From contig WGND01000007.1 of NCBI GenBank assembly GCA_016124805.1, forward strand, positions 62,001-126,000: a DNA stretch of 64,000 bases, given 5' to 3'. A program made the position numbers and the translations under genes. Positions 1 through 11,242 of this stretch are shown piece after piece. Each line of letters opens with the position of its first letter. The first letter of the stretch is position 1. Source of the stretch: Hyphomicrobiales bacterium (GTDB taxonomy: Bacteria; Pseudomonadota; Alphaproteobacteria; Parvibaculales; Parvibaculaceae). The notes beneath the pieces were generated by a model that did not search any database, had not been told where the DNA came from, and saw nothing but the letters and a program-made list of their open reading frames with translations.

Positions 1-597
1 TTGCATCTGACACAGGTGATCCGCATCCGTCCCGGTCAGGCCAGGCAACAGATCCATCGTGACCGCTGGGCCTGGGGCACACATCTGAAAGACCTTGAGC
101 CGCAGTTCAATACGATCTGGGCGATCTCGGACTTCACCAAAGAAAATGGCGCCACACAGGTATGCCCCGGCAGCCTGTCATGGCCCGACAACACCACGCC
201 CACGGATGAGCAGATCGGTTATGCCGAGATGTCGGCAGGCTCGGTGCTGATCTATTCGGGCGGCGTGTTTCACGGCGGGGGCGCCAATGTTTCCAATGGC
301 GACCGCATCGGCCTGAACATCACCTACACGCTGGGCTGGCTGCGTCAGGAGGAAAATCAATATCTCTCCTGCCCGCCCGAAATCGCCGCCACGCTTTCGC
401 CCGAACTTCAGGCATTGATCGGCTATTCGATGGGGAGCTATGCGCTGGGCTATTACACCCCGCCCCTGCCCGCCGGAGAAGGGCCGGAACTTGTGCCGCC
501 CGAATATGTGTTCGGGAAGACAACGCTTGAAGCGGCCCAATTCGGGTCGGAAGAGCTGCGTGCGGAGATCACAGCCGCGATAAAGGGCGAAGCCTGA
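1..597 (+). CDS. Phytanoyl-CoA dioxygenase (PhyH) family protein, 5' truncated
   Basis: This is the C-terminal two thirds of an Fe(II)/2-oxoglutarate-dependent oxygenase of the PhyH family; the reading frame runs off the left edge of the window. The double-stranded beta-helix iron ligands are visible: an HRD motif near the start (H and D ligands), a distal His in the stretch GGVFHGGGAN, and an Arg in NGDRIGLN that would bind 2-oxoglutarate. The substrate cannot be read from sequence; bacterial members hydroxylate many small molecules. The acyltransferase downstream is convergent and ends 5 bp away. Family call is confident, function unknown. Confidence 0.85.
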   Translation: MHLTQVIRIRPGQARQQIHRDRWAWGTHLKDLEPQFNTIWAISDFTKENGATQVCPGSLSWPDNTTPTDEQIGYAEMSAGSVLIYSGGVFHGGGANVSNGDRIGLNITYTLGWLRQEENQYLSCPPEIAATLSPELQALIGYSMGSYALGYYTPPLPAGEGPELVPPEYVFGKTTLEAAQFGSEELRAEITAAIKGEA

Positions 598-601
598 GAG
601 A

Positions 602-1633
602 TCAGTAAATCGCCTTGAGGCGGTTCAGATCATCGCCGCCATCATCCCGGTCATTGACCGTATGTTCAAGCCCGAGACGACGCGAGAGCCGCGGCCCGAA
701 ATGGCCCGGCTCTTTTCGTCCGCCCATTTCATAGGTCAGCCGACGCAGATATTGGGCGAGGTTTTTCCGGTCCCCGTTTTTCCTCAACTCTTCATGGGTC
801 AGCACATCGCCGATATGAACACGCATCTCCTGGCCGATCTGGGAATGCACTTCGTGGAAAAGCAGGGCGAGGCGCAATGTCACGCTGAAATGACTTGCGA
901 GATGGAACATCCAGCCATTTTCGCCCTCAAAAAAGAGTGGCACGACGCAGGCCCCGCTTTTCTGAATGAGCTGGGAGACGAAGGGCTTCCAGGCGGGATC
1001 GGCAGCAGGCTCCCCCGCGAAGGGTTGGGCGCGCGTGGATACGGTACCGCCCGGGAAAATGAGGATCGCGCCGCCCGCCGCCAGATGCCGCCGAGCCTCG
1101 GCGCGCGTGCGTAAATTGGTTTCCAGCGCCTCGCGATGCTCGCGGAAATCCACCGGCAGGGAATAGCCCTGCATCTCCGGCGGGCTGGTCAGAATTGCAT
1201 TCAGCAGAATCTTGAAGTCGGGGCGCACGCGCCCGACAAGGGCGCAGGCGACAAGTCCGTCAAGCACACCATAGGGATGGTTGGAGACGAAGATGATCGG
1301 CCCCTCTTTGGGCAGGCTGGCAAGCTTGGCCTCATCAATCCGAAGGCGAAGGCGCAACAGCCTGATGGCGGCTTCAAAGAAGGATTCGCCCGGCACAGGG
1401 TTTTTCTGATTGTCCAGATAGAGCTGGCGCAATTTCGGCTGACCGGTGAAGCGTTCGACAAGTCTGATGGCCGCGCGGGTAATTGGACCATCTTCAGATG
1501 TTGAAAAACTGAATTGTTGGGCCGTATTCGCATCAGCCACAGGGGGTATCTCAGTTGTCATCTTAGCTGCGCCACACCGACAGGAAGAAAGAACAGGTTC
1601 GTTGAGACTGTCCTGTTTTGCGGTTTCTGGCAA
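602..1633 (-). CDS. Lysophospholipid acyltransferase family protein (PlsC-like)
   Basis: Predicted acyl-CoA or acyl-ACP dependent glycerolipid acyltransferase of 343 aa. The PlsC-type block is present as NHPYGVLDG (catalytic His with a downstream Asp, spaced slightly wider than the classical HX4D), followed by IFPGGT, the usual substrate-binding element. A hydrophobic stretch precedes the motif, consistent with membrane association. A second in-frame ATG lies 24 codons downstream (ending at 1561) and could be the true start. It is divergent from the histidine kinase gene, with a 110-bp intergenic space. Which lipid it acylates (lyso-phospholipid or ornithine-type lipid) cannot be told. Confidence 0.8.
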   Translation of the reverse strand: MPETAKQDSLNEPVLSSCRCGAAKMTTEIPPVADANTAQQFSFSTSEDGPITRAAIRLVERFTGQPKLRQLYLDNQKNPVPGESFFEAAIRLLRLRLRIDEAKLASLPKEGPIIFVSNHPYGVLDGLVACALVGRVRPDFKILLNAILTSPPEMQGYSLPVDFREHREALETNLRTRAEARRHLAAGGAILIFPGGTVSTRAQPFAGEPAADPAWKPFVSQLIQKSGACVVPLFFEGENGWMFHLASHFSVTLRLALLFHEVHSQIGQEMRVHIGDVLTHEELRKNGDRKNLAQYLRRLTYEMGGRKEPGHFGPRLSRRLGLEHTVNDRDDGGDDLNRLKAIY

Positions 1634-1705
1634 ACGCCGCAGGCGAGGCCTTTGGCCCGCTCGTGTTTAGAATCACTCAAATTTACAAGGTATTTTTCTT
1701 AAATC

Positions 1706-1717
1706 CCCCTTAAGGGG
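1706..1717. promoter_or_regulatory. Perfect 12-bp palindrome upstream of the histidine kinase gene
   Basis: CCCCTTAAGGGG is a perfect palindrome about 33 bp before the kinase start codon, next to an A/T-rich stretch (TATTTTATAAGATTATAG) that looks like a promoter and UTR. It is a candidate operator in the space shared by the divergent acyltransferase and kinase genes; no binding protein can be named. Confidence 0.35.
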
Positions 1718-1750
1718 AATTCCCTATTTTATAAGATTATAGGAATGAAA

Positions 1751-3166
1751 ATGCGTGCAAAGGCAATCGCCATGGCTCCTGAGAAAACGAATATCCCTGA
1801 CGATGAAATGAGCGATATTGTTGAGCAGGAACTCAACGATCTGTTCCTTGAATCCCTGACGCCCATTTCATTCTGCATGGCGAGCCTCTTCACATTTTTT
1901 ACGGCGCTGCACCTGCTGATGTTGCCGATGCCCATGAAAATGGAAATGGTAACGCTTTCCACAATTGGGGCCGGGATATGCGGCCTGGTCGGTTGGCAGA
2001 ATTATCACGGCAAGATCGATGCGGCCGACGCCTATCCTTTAGGATTTGTCCTGATAGGCATTGGGCTGATCATTACGGCAGCCCACATGTGGCTCACCAA
2101 TGAGCTCGATCAATCGACAAATTTTGCGATGATCTTTATGGCTGTCGGGTTGTTTTTTCTTTCCCGCTGGCGTCTTGCATTTGCCTTTGCATTTACTTTC
2201 GCCGTTTGGATGTATATAGCCTTTCAAATTTCTGACGTTGAAGATGAGTTGTTCCATTTCGCTATTTTGAACATTCAAGCCATGGTTGTTGGCGGGCTCG
2301 CACAGCACTTGCGGCTGAGCACCCATGAGCGGCTCATCAGTCTACGGAATGAGTCCGCGCATCGGGAAAAGACACTGAGTGAAGCACTTTTCAAAGCCAG
2401 ACTCTATGCTGCGGCAGAAAAGGCCAATAAAGCCAAGAGTGAATTTCTGGCCAATATGAGCCATGAACTGCGGACACCCTTGAACGCGATCATCGGCTTT
2501 TCGGAAATGATGGCGCGGGAAATGTTCGGGCCACAGGAAAACAAGAAATATGCCGAATACACCAACATCATTCTGGAAACTGCTCAGCATCTGCTGTCAT
2601 TGGTGAATGACATTCTTGATCTTTCACGCATCCAGATGAGTGACAAGACGCTCCTGACTGAAATGGTAGATCTTGGCAAAATCTGCGAAAATTCCCTTTC
2701 GATTGTCCGCGAACGGGCACAGCGGGGCAATGTCTCGCTGAGCTTTCATCCCCCCGAAAATCCGCCGGTGATCGAAACCGACCCCCGACGCGTCAAACAG
2801 ATTTTGATCAATCTGCTGACCAATGCCGTCAAGTTTACGCCCCCCAAAGGCCATGTCGAAATCGTGCTGGGACATACACCGGGCCGAGGCGCTTTTTTCA
2901 AAATCTGCGATGACGGCATCGGCATGAGCGAAGACGAAGTTCAAATGGCCACCAGCGCCTTCTGGCAGGCCCAAAGTGGCGATGATCGCGCCTATGAAGG
3001 CACAGGCCTCGGTCTGGCGATCGTCAGCGAGCTCACGAAACTGCTGCAGGGCAGTCTGTCGATTGAAAGCCATGTCGGCAAAGGCACAATTGTGTCGGTG
3101 AAGCTGCCCGCCAAAATCTCGCCTGCGCAGGAAGACACGCAGGTGCAGGCAAATAAGGTCGCCTGA
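1751..3166 (+). CDS. Membrane-bound sensor histidine kinase (orphan)
   Basis: Integral-membrane sensor kinase of about 471 aa. The N-terminal half has about five hydrophobic segments forming a membrane-embedded sensor, then a coiled-coil linker, then a HisKA domain with the H-box NMSHELRTPLN (phospho-accepting His near residue 238) and a HATPase domain with N-box (NLLTNAVKF), G1 (DDGIGM) and G2 (GTGLGLAIV) motifs. No response regulator is adjacent, so its partner must be elsewhere. Two ATGs compete: one at 1745 directly abuts AGGA, whereas the one at 1751 has that AGGA at a normal spacing and is preferred. It is convergent with kdsA, with only 2 bp between them. Confidence 0.9.
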   Translation: MRAKAIAMAPEKTNIPDDEMSDIVEQELNDLFLESLTPISFCMASLFTFFTALHLLMLPMPMKMEMVTLSTIGAGICGLVGWQNYHGKIDAADAYPLGFVLIGIGLIITAAHMWLTNELDQSTNFAMIFMAVGLFFLSRWRLAFAFAFTFAVWMYIAFQISDVEDELFHFAILNIQAMVVGGLAQHLRLSTHERLISLRNESAHREKTLSEALFKARLYAAAEKANKAKSEFLANMSHELRTPLNAIIGFSEMMAREMFGPQENKKYAEYTNIILETAQHLLSLVNDILDLSRIQMSDKTLLTEMVDLGKICENSLSIVRERAQRGNVSLSFHPPENPPVIETDPRRVKQILINLLTNAVKFTPPKGHVEIVLGHTPGRGAFFKICDDGIGMSEDEVQMATSAFWQAQSGDDRAYEGTGLGLAIVSELTKLLQGSLSIESHVGKGTIVSVKLPAKISPAQEDTQVQANKVA

Positions 3167-3168
3167 CG

Positions 3169-4023
3169 TCAGCCTTCCTTGGCGAGACGATCAAACTTCT
3201 GGAGGCTTGTGAGCAGCGCTTCCAGTTCGGAAAGCTTGACCATATTGGGGCCGTCGGAGGGTGCGTTATCCGGGTCTTCATGCGTTTCGATGAAAACGGC
3301 GCCCACACCAATCGCTACCGCAGCGCGCGCAATATGGGGCACCATCGCCCGGTCACCACCTGACGCCGTGCCCTGCCCGCCGGGCTGCTGCACCGAATGG
3401 GTCGCATCAATGACCACGGGACAGCCACACTGGTCCCGCATGATCGGAATGGCGCGCATGTCGTTGACCAGCGTGTTGTAGCCAAAGCTGACGCCGCGCT
3501 CGGTGGCGAGCACATTGGGATTGCCTGCATCGACGATCTTGGCAACGACATTCTTCATGTCCCACGGCGCCAGGAACTGGCCCTTCTTGACGTTGATGAC
3601 ACGGCCGGTCTGTGCCGCGGCTTCAAGCAAATCGGTCTGACGGCAAAGGAAGGCTGGAATCTGCAGAACATCGACCACCTCGCCCACTTCCGCGCATTGC
3701 TCGCGCTCATGCACATCGGTGAGCATCGGCACGCCGAATTCCTTCTTGAGGTCTTCGAAGATCGGCAAGGCGAGTTCAAGGCCGAGACCGCGCTTGGCAT
3801 TGCGGCTTGTCCGGTTGGCCTTGTCGAATGAGGTTTTGTAGATCAGGCCCATGCCGAGACGATCGGTAATTTCCTTGATGCCGCCTGCCATGTCGAAGGC
3901 GTGCTGACGGGTTTCCATCTGGCAGGGTCCCGCGATCAGCGTGAAGGGCTTGTCATTGGCAATTTCGAGATTGCCCAGTTTGACCGTGGCATTGGCTGGC
4001 ATTTTGAAACTCTCTCTCGTCAT
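3169..4023 (-). CDS. kdsA: 3-deoxy-8-phosphooctulonate (KDO-8-P) synthase
   Basis: Condenses phosphoenolpyruvate with arabinose 5-phosphate to make KDO-8-phosphate, the precursor of the inner-core sugar of lipopolysaccharide. Length (284 aa) and motifs match the family. The active-site segment reads AGPCQMETR; a Cys at this position, in place of the Asn of the E. coli enzyme, is the mark of metal-dependent KDO-8-P synthases. The first ATG ends at 4023, but a second in-frame Met seven codons later follows a GAGAG ribosome-binding site and may be the real start. It lies 95 bp downstream of pyrG on the same strand. The eno gene often found after kdsA in alphaproteobacteria is absent here. Confidence 0.97.
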   Translation of the reverse strand: MTRESFKMPANATVKLGNLEIANDKPFTLIAGPCQMETRQHAFDMAGGIKEITDRLGMGLIYKTSFDKANRTSRNAKRGLGLELALPIFEDLKKEFGVPMLTDVHEREQCAEVGEVVDVLQIPAFLCRQTDLLEAAAQTGRVINVKKGQFLAPWDMKNVVAKIVDAGNPNVLATERGVSFGYNTLVNDMRAIPIMRDQCGCPVVIDATHSVQQPGGQGTASGGDRAMVPHIARAAVAIGVGAVFIETHEDPDNAPSDGPNMVKLSELEALLTSLQKFDRLAKEG

Positions 4024-4119
4024 GGCGCGGTTCTCGCACCATCAGCATCTTCACTCTCAACAATATAGCAGAAGACCCGGCGGATGCCCCGCCTGAATCG
4101 GGTCATGACGGTCAGATCA

Positions 4120-5754
<1,635 letters not shown>

Positions 5755-5769
5755 CTAAAATACACCAAC

Positions 5770-5802
5770 AAAAATGATTCGCGCCGCCAAAGAGAGGCGC
5801 GG
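5770..5802 (-). terminator. Hairpin between secG and pyrG, possible terminator or attenuator
   Basis: On the minus strand, CGCGCC and GGCGCG (5780-5785 and 5796-5801) form a 6-bp GC stem with a 10-nt loop, followed by AATCATTTTTG. It lies after the secG stop and about 30 nt before the pyrG start, so it could end some secG transcripts or tune read-through into pyrG. The T run is interrupted, so confidence is modest. Confidence 0.4.
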
Positions 5803-5859
5803 CCAAAACTAATATTCAGGGAAGTGTTTTTCCCCGGGGTCCGGAGACCCGTGTCGTCG

Positions 5860-6282
5860 TTATTGAGCCCGCGGAACGGCCGGTTCTTCCGGATCTGCAG
5901 GCGTTGCAGCGTCAGGCGCCACAGCAGGTGCCGTGCCCTCGGGCGTGGCGTCCTGCAACTCGCTGCCCAGCGGCGCCGGGACATTGATTGCCGGGGCCGA
6001 GCTTGAAACGGGCGGCGGCGGCACATTGTCGAGAAGCGAACCACCCGAACCGCCACGCGCAGCGATAATGCCCAGAGAAAGGCTTGTGATGAAGAACATG
6101 CCCGCCAGAATGCCCGTGGCACGTGTGAGCACATCGCCTGCGCCGCGGCCCGACATGAAACCACCACCGCCGCCACCGCCGCCGCCAATGCCGAGCGCGC
6201 CGCCTTCGGAACGCTGGAGCAGGACAACGGCGACGAGCGCCACTGCGATCATCAGATGTATTACGAGGATAATGGTCGCCAT
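5860..6282 (-). CDS. secG: Preprotein translocase subunit SecG
   Basis: Small subunit of the SecYEG protein-conducting channel in the inner membrane. It has the usual plan: a first hydrophobic helix from the N-terminus (ATIILVIHLMIAVALVAVVLLQ), the charged segment RSEGGALG, a glycine-rich loop containing eight consecutive Gly residues, and a second helix (residues about 58-77). The C-terminal tail of about 60 residues is Pro/Ala-rich, which makes it longer (140 aa) than E. coli SecG but typical of alphaproteobacteria. It precedes pyrG on the same strand. Confidence 0.95.
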   Translation of the reverse strand: MATIILVIHLMIAVALVAVVLLQRSEGGALGIGGGGGGGGGFMSGRGAGDVLTRATGILAGMFFITSLSLGIIAARGGSGGSLLDNVPPPPVSSSAPAINVPAPLGSELQDATPEGTAPAVAPDAATPADPEEPAVPRAQ

Positions 6283-6388
6283 GAAGTCGGTTCTCTGTCG
6301 TCGAGGACCCGGCTTGAATTTACAGCCGGGTGAAGCTTCGTTGGGGCGCGTTGTAGCGCATGAAAGCTGTTCTTACCAGCCCTGAGGT

Positions 6389-7297
6389 TCAATGTCCGAA
6401 CTGGCGATACTGGCTGGGCGGCATCCCCAGCGCGCGCTTAAATTCACGGGAAAAATGTGGACTATCCGAGAAACCACACCAGTAACCGATTTCGGTCAAC
6501 TCAAGCTCGCTGCCGGTAAGCAAATGGCAGGCTTCGCGTACGCGAATGGCCCGAATGATGTCGCTGAGACTAGTGCCCTCGTCGTGCAAACGGCGCTGAA
6601 AGCTGCGGGGGGAAAGCCCGAAATCCGCTGAAAGCTGAGAGATGCACCAATTCCGGCTGACATCGGCCGATACCGCCTGAATGACTTTGCCAGCCAATGG
6701 TCCCTTTTCATCAGCCCCATAGACGCGCAACGGCTCGCGTTTTCTATTTTCCAGAATAATCGCCGGGGTCTCCCGCCGGGCCGCATTGAAGGCTGACCAG
6801 CTGATCCTTGCGCATCGCGCATCCGGGTGCAGGACATTGACCTCGACATATTCCGCCCCGATCTCTTCCAGTCCGGCCTTGATGACGCCAAGCATCAGGA
6901 GGTTTTCGCCCAGAGCCGGCGGGCGGTCCGTGCGTGATTCTCGCTCAACTGCCAGATGGGACGTGCCGGAGTCGATCAGCCGGGTCCGATGGCTGGCATG
7001 GGTATAGCGCTCAAAGGACTGGAGCTTCTCAAGCAGGATAACGGGCGATGGCGACCGCAAAATGGAATGGATGACGGGATCAAAGCCGATCACCTTGATG
7101 CGCTGACCCATCGCCAAAATGAAATCAGGCCCTTTCGCGTCCAGGCAACGCTTGAGCAGGCGCTGTTTGGGCGCCGCCGGCGCATGAGCCAGGGCGCAAT
7201 CTGGCATCTGGATGTCCTCATCCAGCAATTCCGGGGCCGTCTCCCGCAATGTGCCGATAACGAGGGCCAAGAGCCCTGAATTGGTCGTTTCCTCCAT
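6389..7297 (-). CDS. AraC-family transcriptional regulator
   Basis: Predicted DNA-binding activator of about 302 aa. The C-terminal ~100 residues carry the two helix-turn-helix units of the AraC family (ISQLSADFGLSPRSFQRRL and ELTEIGYWCGFSDSPHFSRE, ending in the typical FKRALGMPPSQYR). The N-terminal ~190 residues resemble the arabinose-binding-like ligand domain found in OruR/ArgR-type AraC proteins. The frame stays open another 86 codons upstream, but the ATG at 7297 (MEETTNSG) is preferred because the upstream extension is of odd composition and would overlap the divergent promoter. It is divergent from the DUF4386 membrane protein, a plausible target. Confidence 0.88.
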   Translation of the reverse strand: MEETTNSGLLALVIGTLRETAPELLDEDIQMPDCALAHAPAAPKQRLLKRCLDAKGPDFILAMGQRIKVIGFDPVIHSILRSPSPVILLEKLQSFERYTHASHRTRLIDSGTSHLAVERESRTDRPPALGENLLMLGVIKAGLEEIGAEYVEVNVLHPDARCARISWSAFNAARRETPAIILENRKREPLRVYGADEKGPLAGKVIQAVSADVSRNWCISQLSADFGLSPRSFQRRLHDEGTSLSDIIRAIRVREACHLLTGSELELTEIGYWCGFSDSPHFSREFKRALGMPPSQYRQFGH

Positions 7298-7486
7298 GGC
7301 GCGCTCCCTGACCCTTCGCTGCCTGGGGCCAGTTTGACATATGTGCATCAAAACCACTTGAACAATTGCGCCACATGGCCCAAATGCCCTGCCCGCCAAA
7401 TTCTGGCGCGATCCTTCAAGCGCCCTTATCCCGCCACTCCCATGTTCTGCGGACACCATGTCCCCTCGCAGCAACAGGAGCCTGCA

Positions 7487-8296
7487 ATGACATCGAAAGC
7501 AATCCAGCCGGGCAAAGGCCAGGACTATTGGACGGCGGCCCTTCTCACGGCCCATGTTCTGGCTCTTTTTGCCGGATTCACGATCCTCGCGGAGGTCTTT
7601 TCATTCCCGGAGGTGTTGCGCCTGCCAGCAGAAGCCCGACTGGCGCAATTCAGCGCCGCCGCCCATATCATCATTCCAACTTACTGGATGCTCGCCATGA
7701 CAGGCTTCAGCCAGATACTGATTGCGGTACTGGTCGGGCAAAGTTTCAGTGCCGAGGTGCGCACGCTTGCGATGCTGTCGCTGATATTCGGGGTGCTGAC
7801 AGGCTTTGGCCAGGCGCTCGGCTTTGGCCGCTGGGCCATTCTGGTGCCGTGGCTCGCCGAGCGCATGGCCGATCCGGCCACAAGTGCTGCGGGCCGCGAA
7901 ATGCTCTCCCTGATCGAAGGCAGCTTCAATCGCTATGCGGGCATGCTGGTGGGTGAACATCTCTCCAATATCGCCTGGGGGTTCTGGCTCAGCTTTACCG
8001 GACTGGCGATTTTGAAGTCCAATCTGTTCGACCGGCGGCTCGGTTTTGCCATGCTGCTGCTCGGCCCGGTGCTATGGGTTCTGGCCAGCGAACAGCTTGG
8101 CTATTCCTCGCCCGTGCTCGGTCTGCTCACGGATTTCGGATTTCCGCTGCTCGCGCTCATCCATTTCGGGCTGGCCTGGCAATTCATCCGCCGTAAAGGC
8201 GAAGACAAGGCACCTGATCTGGGGGTCGTGGCAGGCGGCGTCGGCGTGCTGCTTTATGCCGGGATGATTTGGCCGGTGATCAGCGGTCAGGTATAG
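7487..8296 (+). CDS. DUF4386-like integral membrane protein
   Basis: Polytopic membrane protein of 269 aa with about six to seven hydrophobic helices and no catalytic motif. Composition and helix layout resemble the DUF4386 family, whose function is unknown. The start is chosen at the ATG with AGGAG seven bases upstream (7476-7480); the frame is open further upstream but without support. It is divergent from the AraC regulator across a 189-bp gap, and its last 10 bp overlap the 3' end of tpiA on the other strand. Regulation by the neighbouring AraC protein is an inference from position only. Confidence 0.75.
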   Translation: MTSKAIQPGKGQDYWTAALLTAHVLALFAGFTILAEVFSFPEVLRLPAEARLAQFSAAAHIIIPTYWMLAMTGFSQILIAVLVGQSFSAEVRTLAMLSLIFGVLTGFGQALGFGRWAILVPWLAERMADPATSAAGREMLSLIEGSFNRYAGMLVGEHLSNIAWGFWLSFTGLAILKSNLFDRRLGFAMLLLGPVLWVLASEQLGYSSPVLGLLTDFGFPLLALIHFGLAWQFIRRKGEDKAPDLGVVAGGVGVLLYAGMIWPVISGQV

Positions 8297-9057
8297 GCCG
8301 AGATGATGCCGTAAAAGTCGTCGGCCTTGAGGCTCGCGCCGCCGACCAGTGCGCCATTCACATTGGGCACCGCCATGAGTTCGGCAGCATTGGCAGGTTT
8401 CACGGAGCCGCCATAGAGAATGCGCATTTTGGCGCCATCAAAGCCGAAGCGCTTTTCCAGACGGGCGCGGATGGCCTTGTGGACCTTGGCGACATCCTGC
8501 GTAGTGGGGGTGAGGCCTGTGCCGATGGCCCAGACGGGCTCATAGGCAATGACGGTGTTCTTGGCATTTGCGCGCAGGGGCAGCGAGCCGGCAAGCTGCG
8601 AGGAGATGACGCGCAGGGTTTTGCCTGCGTCCCGTTCGGCGCGTGTTTCGCCGACACAGATGATGGCGATGAGACCAGCCTCATGGGCTGCCTCCGCCTT
8701 GGCGCGGACGATGGCGCTGCTTTCGCCATGATCGGCGCGGCGCTCCGAATGACCGACGATGACATATCTGGCACCAGCATCCTTGAGCATGGCGGCGCTG
8801 ATGTCGCCGGTATGGGCGCCAGACACCTGCATGTGACAATCCTGACCGCCAAGGGCGACACCGGCGGTGCGGGCATCCTCCCGGAAACCGGCGATCAGAG
8901 TGGCAGGCGGGCAGATCAGCACATCGCAAGCGGCCTTGTTGCGGGCAAGCTTGCGACCCAGCGCCACGACTTCCTTGCGGGCGGATTTGAGGCCGTTCAT
9001 CTTCCAGTTTCCCGCGACCAGCGCCTTGATGCGCAGCGTTGCCACTTTTCCCGCCAT
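8287..9057 (-). CDS. tpiA: Triosephosphate isomerase
   Basis: Interconverts dihydroxyacetone phosphate and glyceraldehyde 3-phosphate in glycolysis and gluconeogenesis. The TIM-barrel landmarks are all present: GNWKMNG with the active-site Lys, VIVGHSERR with the catalytic His, [11 protein letters not shown] with the catalytic Glu and the flexible loop, and YGGSV for phosphate binding. The ATG at 9057 is preferred over one five codons upstream, because GGAG (9067-9070) sits nine bases before it. The length (256 aa) is normal. It is divergent from ppiD. Confidence 0.97.
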   Translation of the reverse strand: MAGKVATLRIKALVAGNWKMNGLKSARKEVVALGRKLARNKAACDVLICPPATLIAGFREDARTAGVALGGQDCHMQVSGAHTGDISAAMLKDAGARYVIVGHSERRADHGESSAIVRAKAEAAHEAGLIAIICVGETRAERDAGKTLRVISSQLAGSLPLRANAKNTVIAYEPVWAIGTGLTPTTQDVAKVHKAIRARLEKRFGFDGAKMRILYGGSVKPANAAELMAVPNVNGALVGGASLKADDFYGIISAYT

Positions 9058-9309
9058 AAATCCCGTCTCCATTGCTGCCAGTTAAGCATGTTTGCCTGTG
9101 CGGCATCGTTTAGCAGAACGCATCGGGCCCGCCAACAGGCAGAACTTATCCCCGGGGGGCGATTTACCTGTAAAATCAATCGTAAGGGGCGTCATTTAGC
9201 CTGCGGGGCGCTTGCGGGGGAGCAGACCCGCACCTATCATGCCGCGCTCTTCATATAGGTTTCGGCCCGTTGCCGGGATCATCGGACTCCGACGAAAGAA
9301 AGACTTCGC

Positions 9310-11208
9310 ATGCTCGATACTCTTCGCCAAAGCGCCACCAGCTGGGTTGCCAAGATTCTGATGACCCTGCTGATCATGAGTTTCGCCGTGTGGGGCATCG
9401 CCGATATTTTTGGCGGCTACTCCGACACCACCGTGGCGGAAGTCGGCAACAGCGAAGTGTCGCTTGCCAGCTATGAGCGCGAGTTCAAGATCGAGACCCA
9501 GAATTTCTCACAGCAGATCGGCCAACAGCTGACGCCCGCCGAGGCGCGCAAATATGGCGTGGACCGCTCGGCACTGACGCGGCTCATTGGCCTGGCAACG
9601 CTCGACGAAGCCTCCCACAATATGGGACTGGCGGTCGGCGATGTGGCGCTTGCCCATGACATCATGACGGACCCCAATCTGATCGGGCCTTTCGGCAAGT
9701 TCGACAAGGACTCCTTTCTGACGGCGCTTTCCCGCAACGGCATCAGCGAAAAAAGCTTCATGGATGATCGCCGTAACTATCTGATGCGCAGCCAGCTCAT
9801 CGATTCCATTCAGGCTGGTGTCCCCGTTCCCAATGCGATGGCCGAGGTCATCAACGAGTTTCAGGGTGAAACGCGCAATGCCCGCTATGTGCTGCTGCCC
9901 CCCGAAATTGTCGGCACGATTGCCGATCCCGAGGAGAAGACAATCGAGGCCTATTACAAGCAGGCCGCCATTCGCTTCACCCTGCCCGAGACGCGCAGCT
10001 TCACCGTGATGACGCTGGGGCCGAAGGAAGTGGCCGCGTCGCTGAGCATTTCGGACGACGACCTGAAGGCTGCCTATGAGGCGCGCCGCGCCGATTATGA
10101 CGTGCCGGAGAAGCGCGACATCGAACAGATCCCGTTCAAGGATGAGGCTGCTGCCAAAGCTGCCCTTGAAAAGCTGCGGGCGGGCACACCGCTTGAAAAG
10201 ATCGTTTCCGAGCTCGGTCTCAAGCTTTCCGATGTGCAGCTCGGCGAAATCACGCGTGATGAAATGCTCTCGCCTGCGCTGGCGGATGCCGCTTTTGCCC
10301 TCGCGCCCAACAGCTATAGCGATCCGGTCAAGGGACCGCTGGGCCCGGTCATTCTGCATGTGACGAAGATTTCGCATGCCGTTGCGAGCACATTTGAAAG
10401 CGCCAAGGAAAAACTGCGCGACAGGCTGCTCAGCGAAAAGGCGAATGATGAAATCTACGACATTCAGAACAATATCGAGGATGCCCGCGCCGGGGGCACG
10501 CCGCTGGAAGAGATTGCCGACAAAAACGGCCTCAAGCTCGTCAAGATCGACAGCGTGACCGCCAAAGGCACGACCATTGACGGCAAGAAGGTTGAGACCC
10601 TGCCGGAATACCGCGACCTGCTGACCACCGTGTTCCAGAACGAACCCGGCGACCAGATTCCGCCTTCCGATAATGGCGAGGGCGGCTATTACTGGCTGCG
10701 TGTGGATGCGGTGACGCCCGCCACGCTGCAACCACTCGACAAGGTGCGCGAGGATGTGGTGGCGCTGTGGAAGACCGAAGAGCGCAAGAACAAGCTGGAT
10801 CAGCTTGCCCAGTCGCTGGTGGAACGCGGTAACAAGGGCGAGAGCATCGACAAGATTGCCGCAAGCCTCGACCGTTCAGCCCTGAATGTGCCCGACATCG
10901 CGCGCAATTCGCAAAACGACACTTTCTCGCGGCTGGCCGTGACGCGCATCTTCGCCGCCCCGAAGGACGGCTTCTCCTATGGCCCTGTGGGCCTGGGCGA
11001 AAGCCTCGTGCTGTCGCAGGTGACGGCCGTCAACAAGGCCAATTTCGACTCCCAATCCGCAAGCATCGAGAGCCTCAAGGACAATCTGAAGGACTCGCTT
11101 GGGGCTGATTTCATCACCACATTCGTGGCGGGCTATCAGAACGAGATTGGCGTCGATGTGAATACGCAGCTTCTGCAGCGGACAGCCGCTGCCGATAGCG
11201 GGGCTTGA
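9310..11208 (+). CDS. ppiD: Periplasmic peptidyl-prolyl isomerase / folding chaperone, PpiD/SurA type
   Basis: Membrane-anchored periplasmic folding factor of 632 aa. A short cytoplasmic N-terminus is followed by one transmembrane helix (residues about 13-35, ILMTLLIMSFAVWGIADIFGGY), a SurA-like N-terminal chaperone region, and a parvulin-like rotamase region around residues 240-370. It is thought to help newly secreted proteins leave SecYEG. The gene is 34 bp upstream of trpE and probably co-transcribed with it, a conserved alphaproteobacterial pairing. Isomerase activity is not assured, since many PpiD-type parvulin domains are inactive. Confidence 0.93.
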   Translation: MLDTLRQSATSWVAKILMTLLIMSFAVWGIADIFGGYSDTTVAEVGNSEVSLASYEREFKIETQNFSQQIGQQLTPAEARKYGVDRSALTRLIGLATLDEASHNMGLAVGDVALAHDIMTDPNLIGPFGKFDKDSFLTALSRNGISEKSFMDDRRNYLMRSQLIDSIQAGVPVPNAMAEVINEFQGETRNARYVLLPPEIVGTIADPEEKTIEAYYKQAAIRFTLPETRSFTVMTLGPKEVAASLSISDDDLKAAYEARRADYDVPEKRDIEQIPFKDEAAAKAALEKLRAGTPLEKIVSELGLKLSDVQLGEITRDEMLSPALADAAFALAPNSYSDPVKGPLGPVILHVTKISHAVASTFESAKEKLRDRLLSEKANDEIYDIQNNIEDARAGGTPLEEIADKNGLKLVKIDSVTAKGTTIDGKKVETLPEYRDLLTTVFQNEPGDQIPPSDNGEGGYYWLRVDAVTPATLQPLDKVREDVVALWKTEERKNKLDQLAQSLVERGNKGESIDKIAASLDRSALNVPDIARNSQNDTFSRLAVTRIFAAPKDGFSYGPVGLGESLVLSQVTAVNKANFDSQSASIESLKDNLKDSLGADFITTFVAGYQNEIGVDVNTQLLQRTAAADSGA

Positions 11209-11242
11209 TGCGCCCGCAACGTCTGATGCCAGAGAGCCGATC

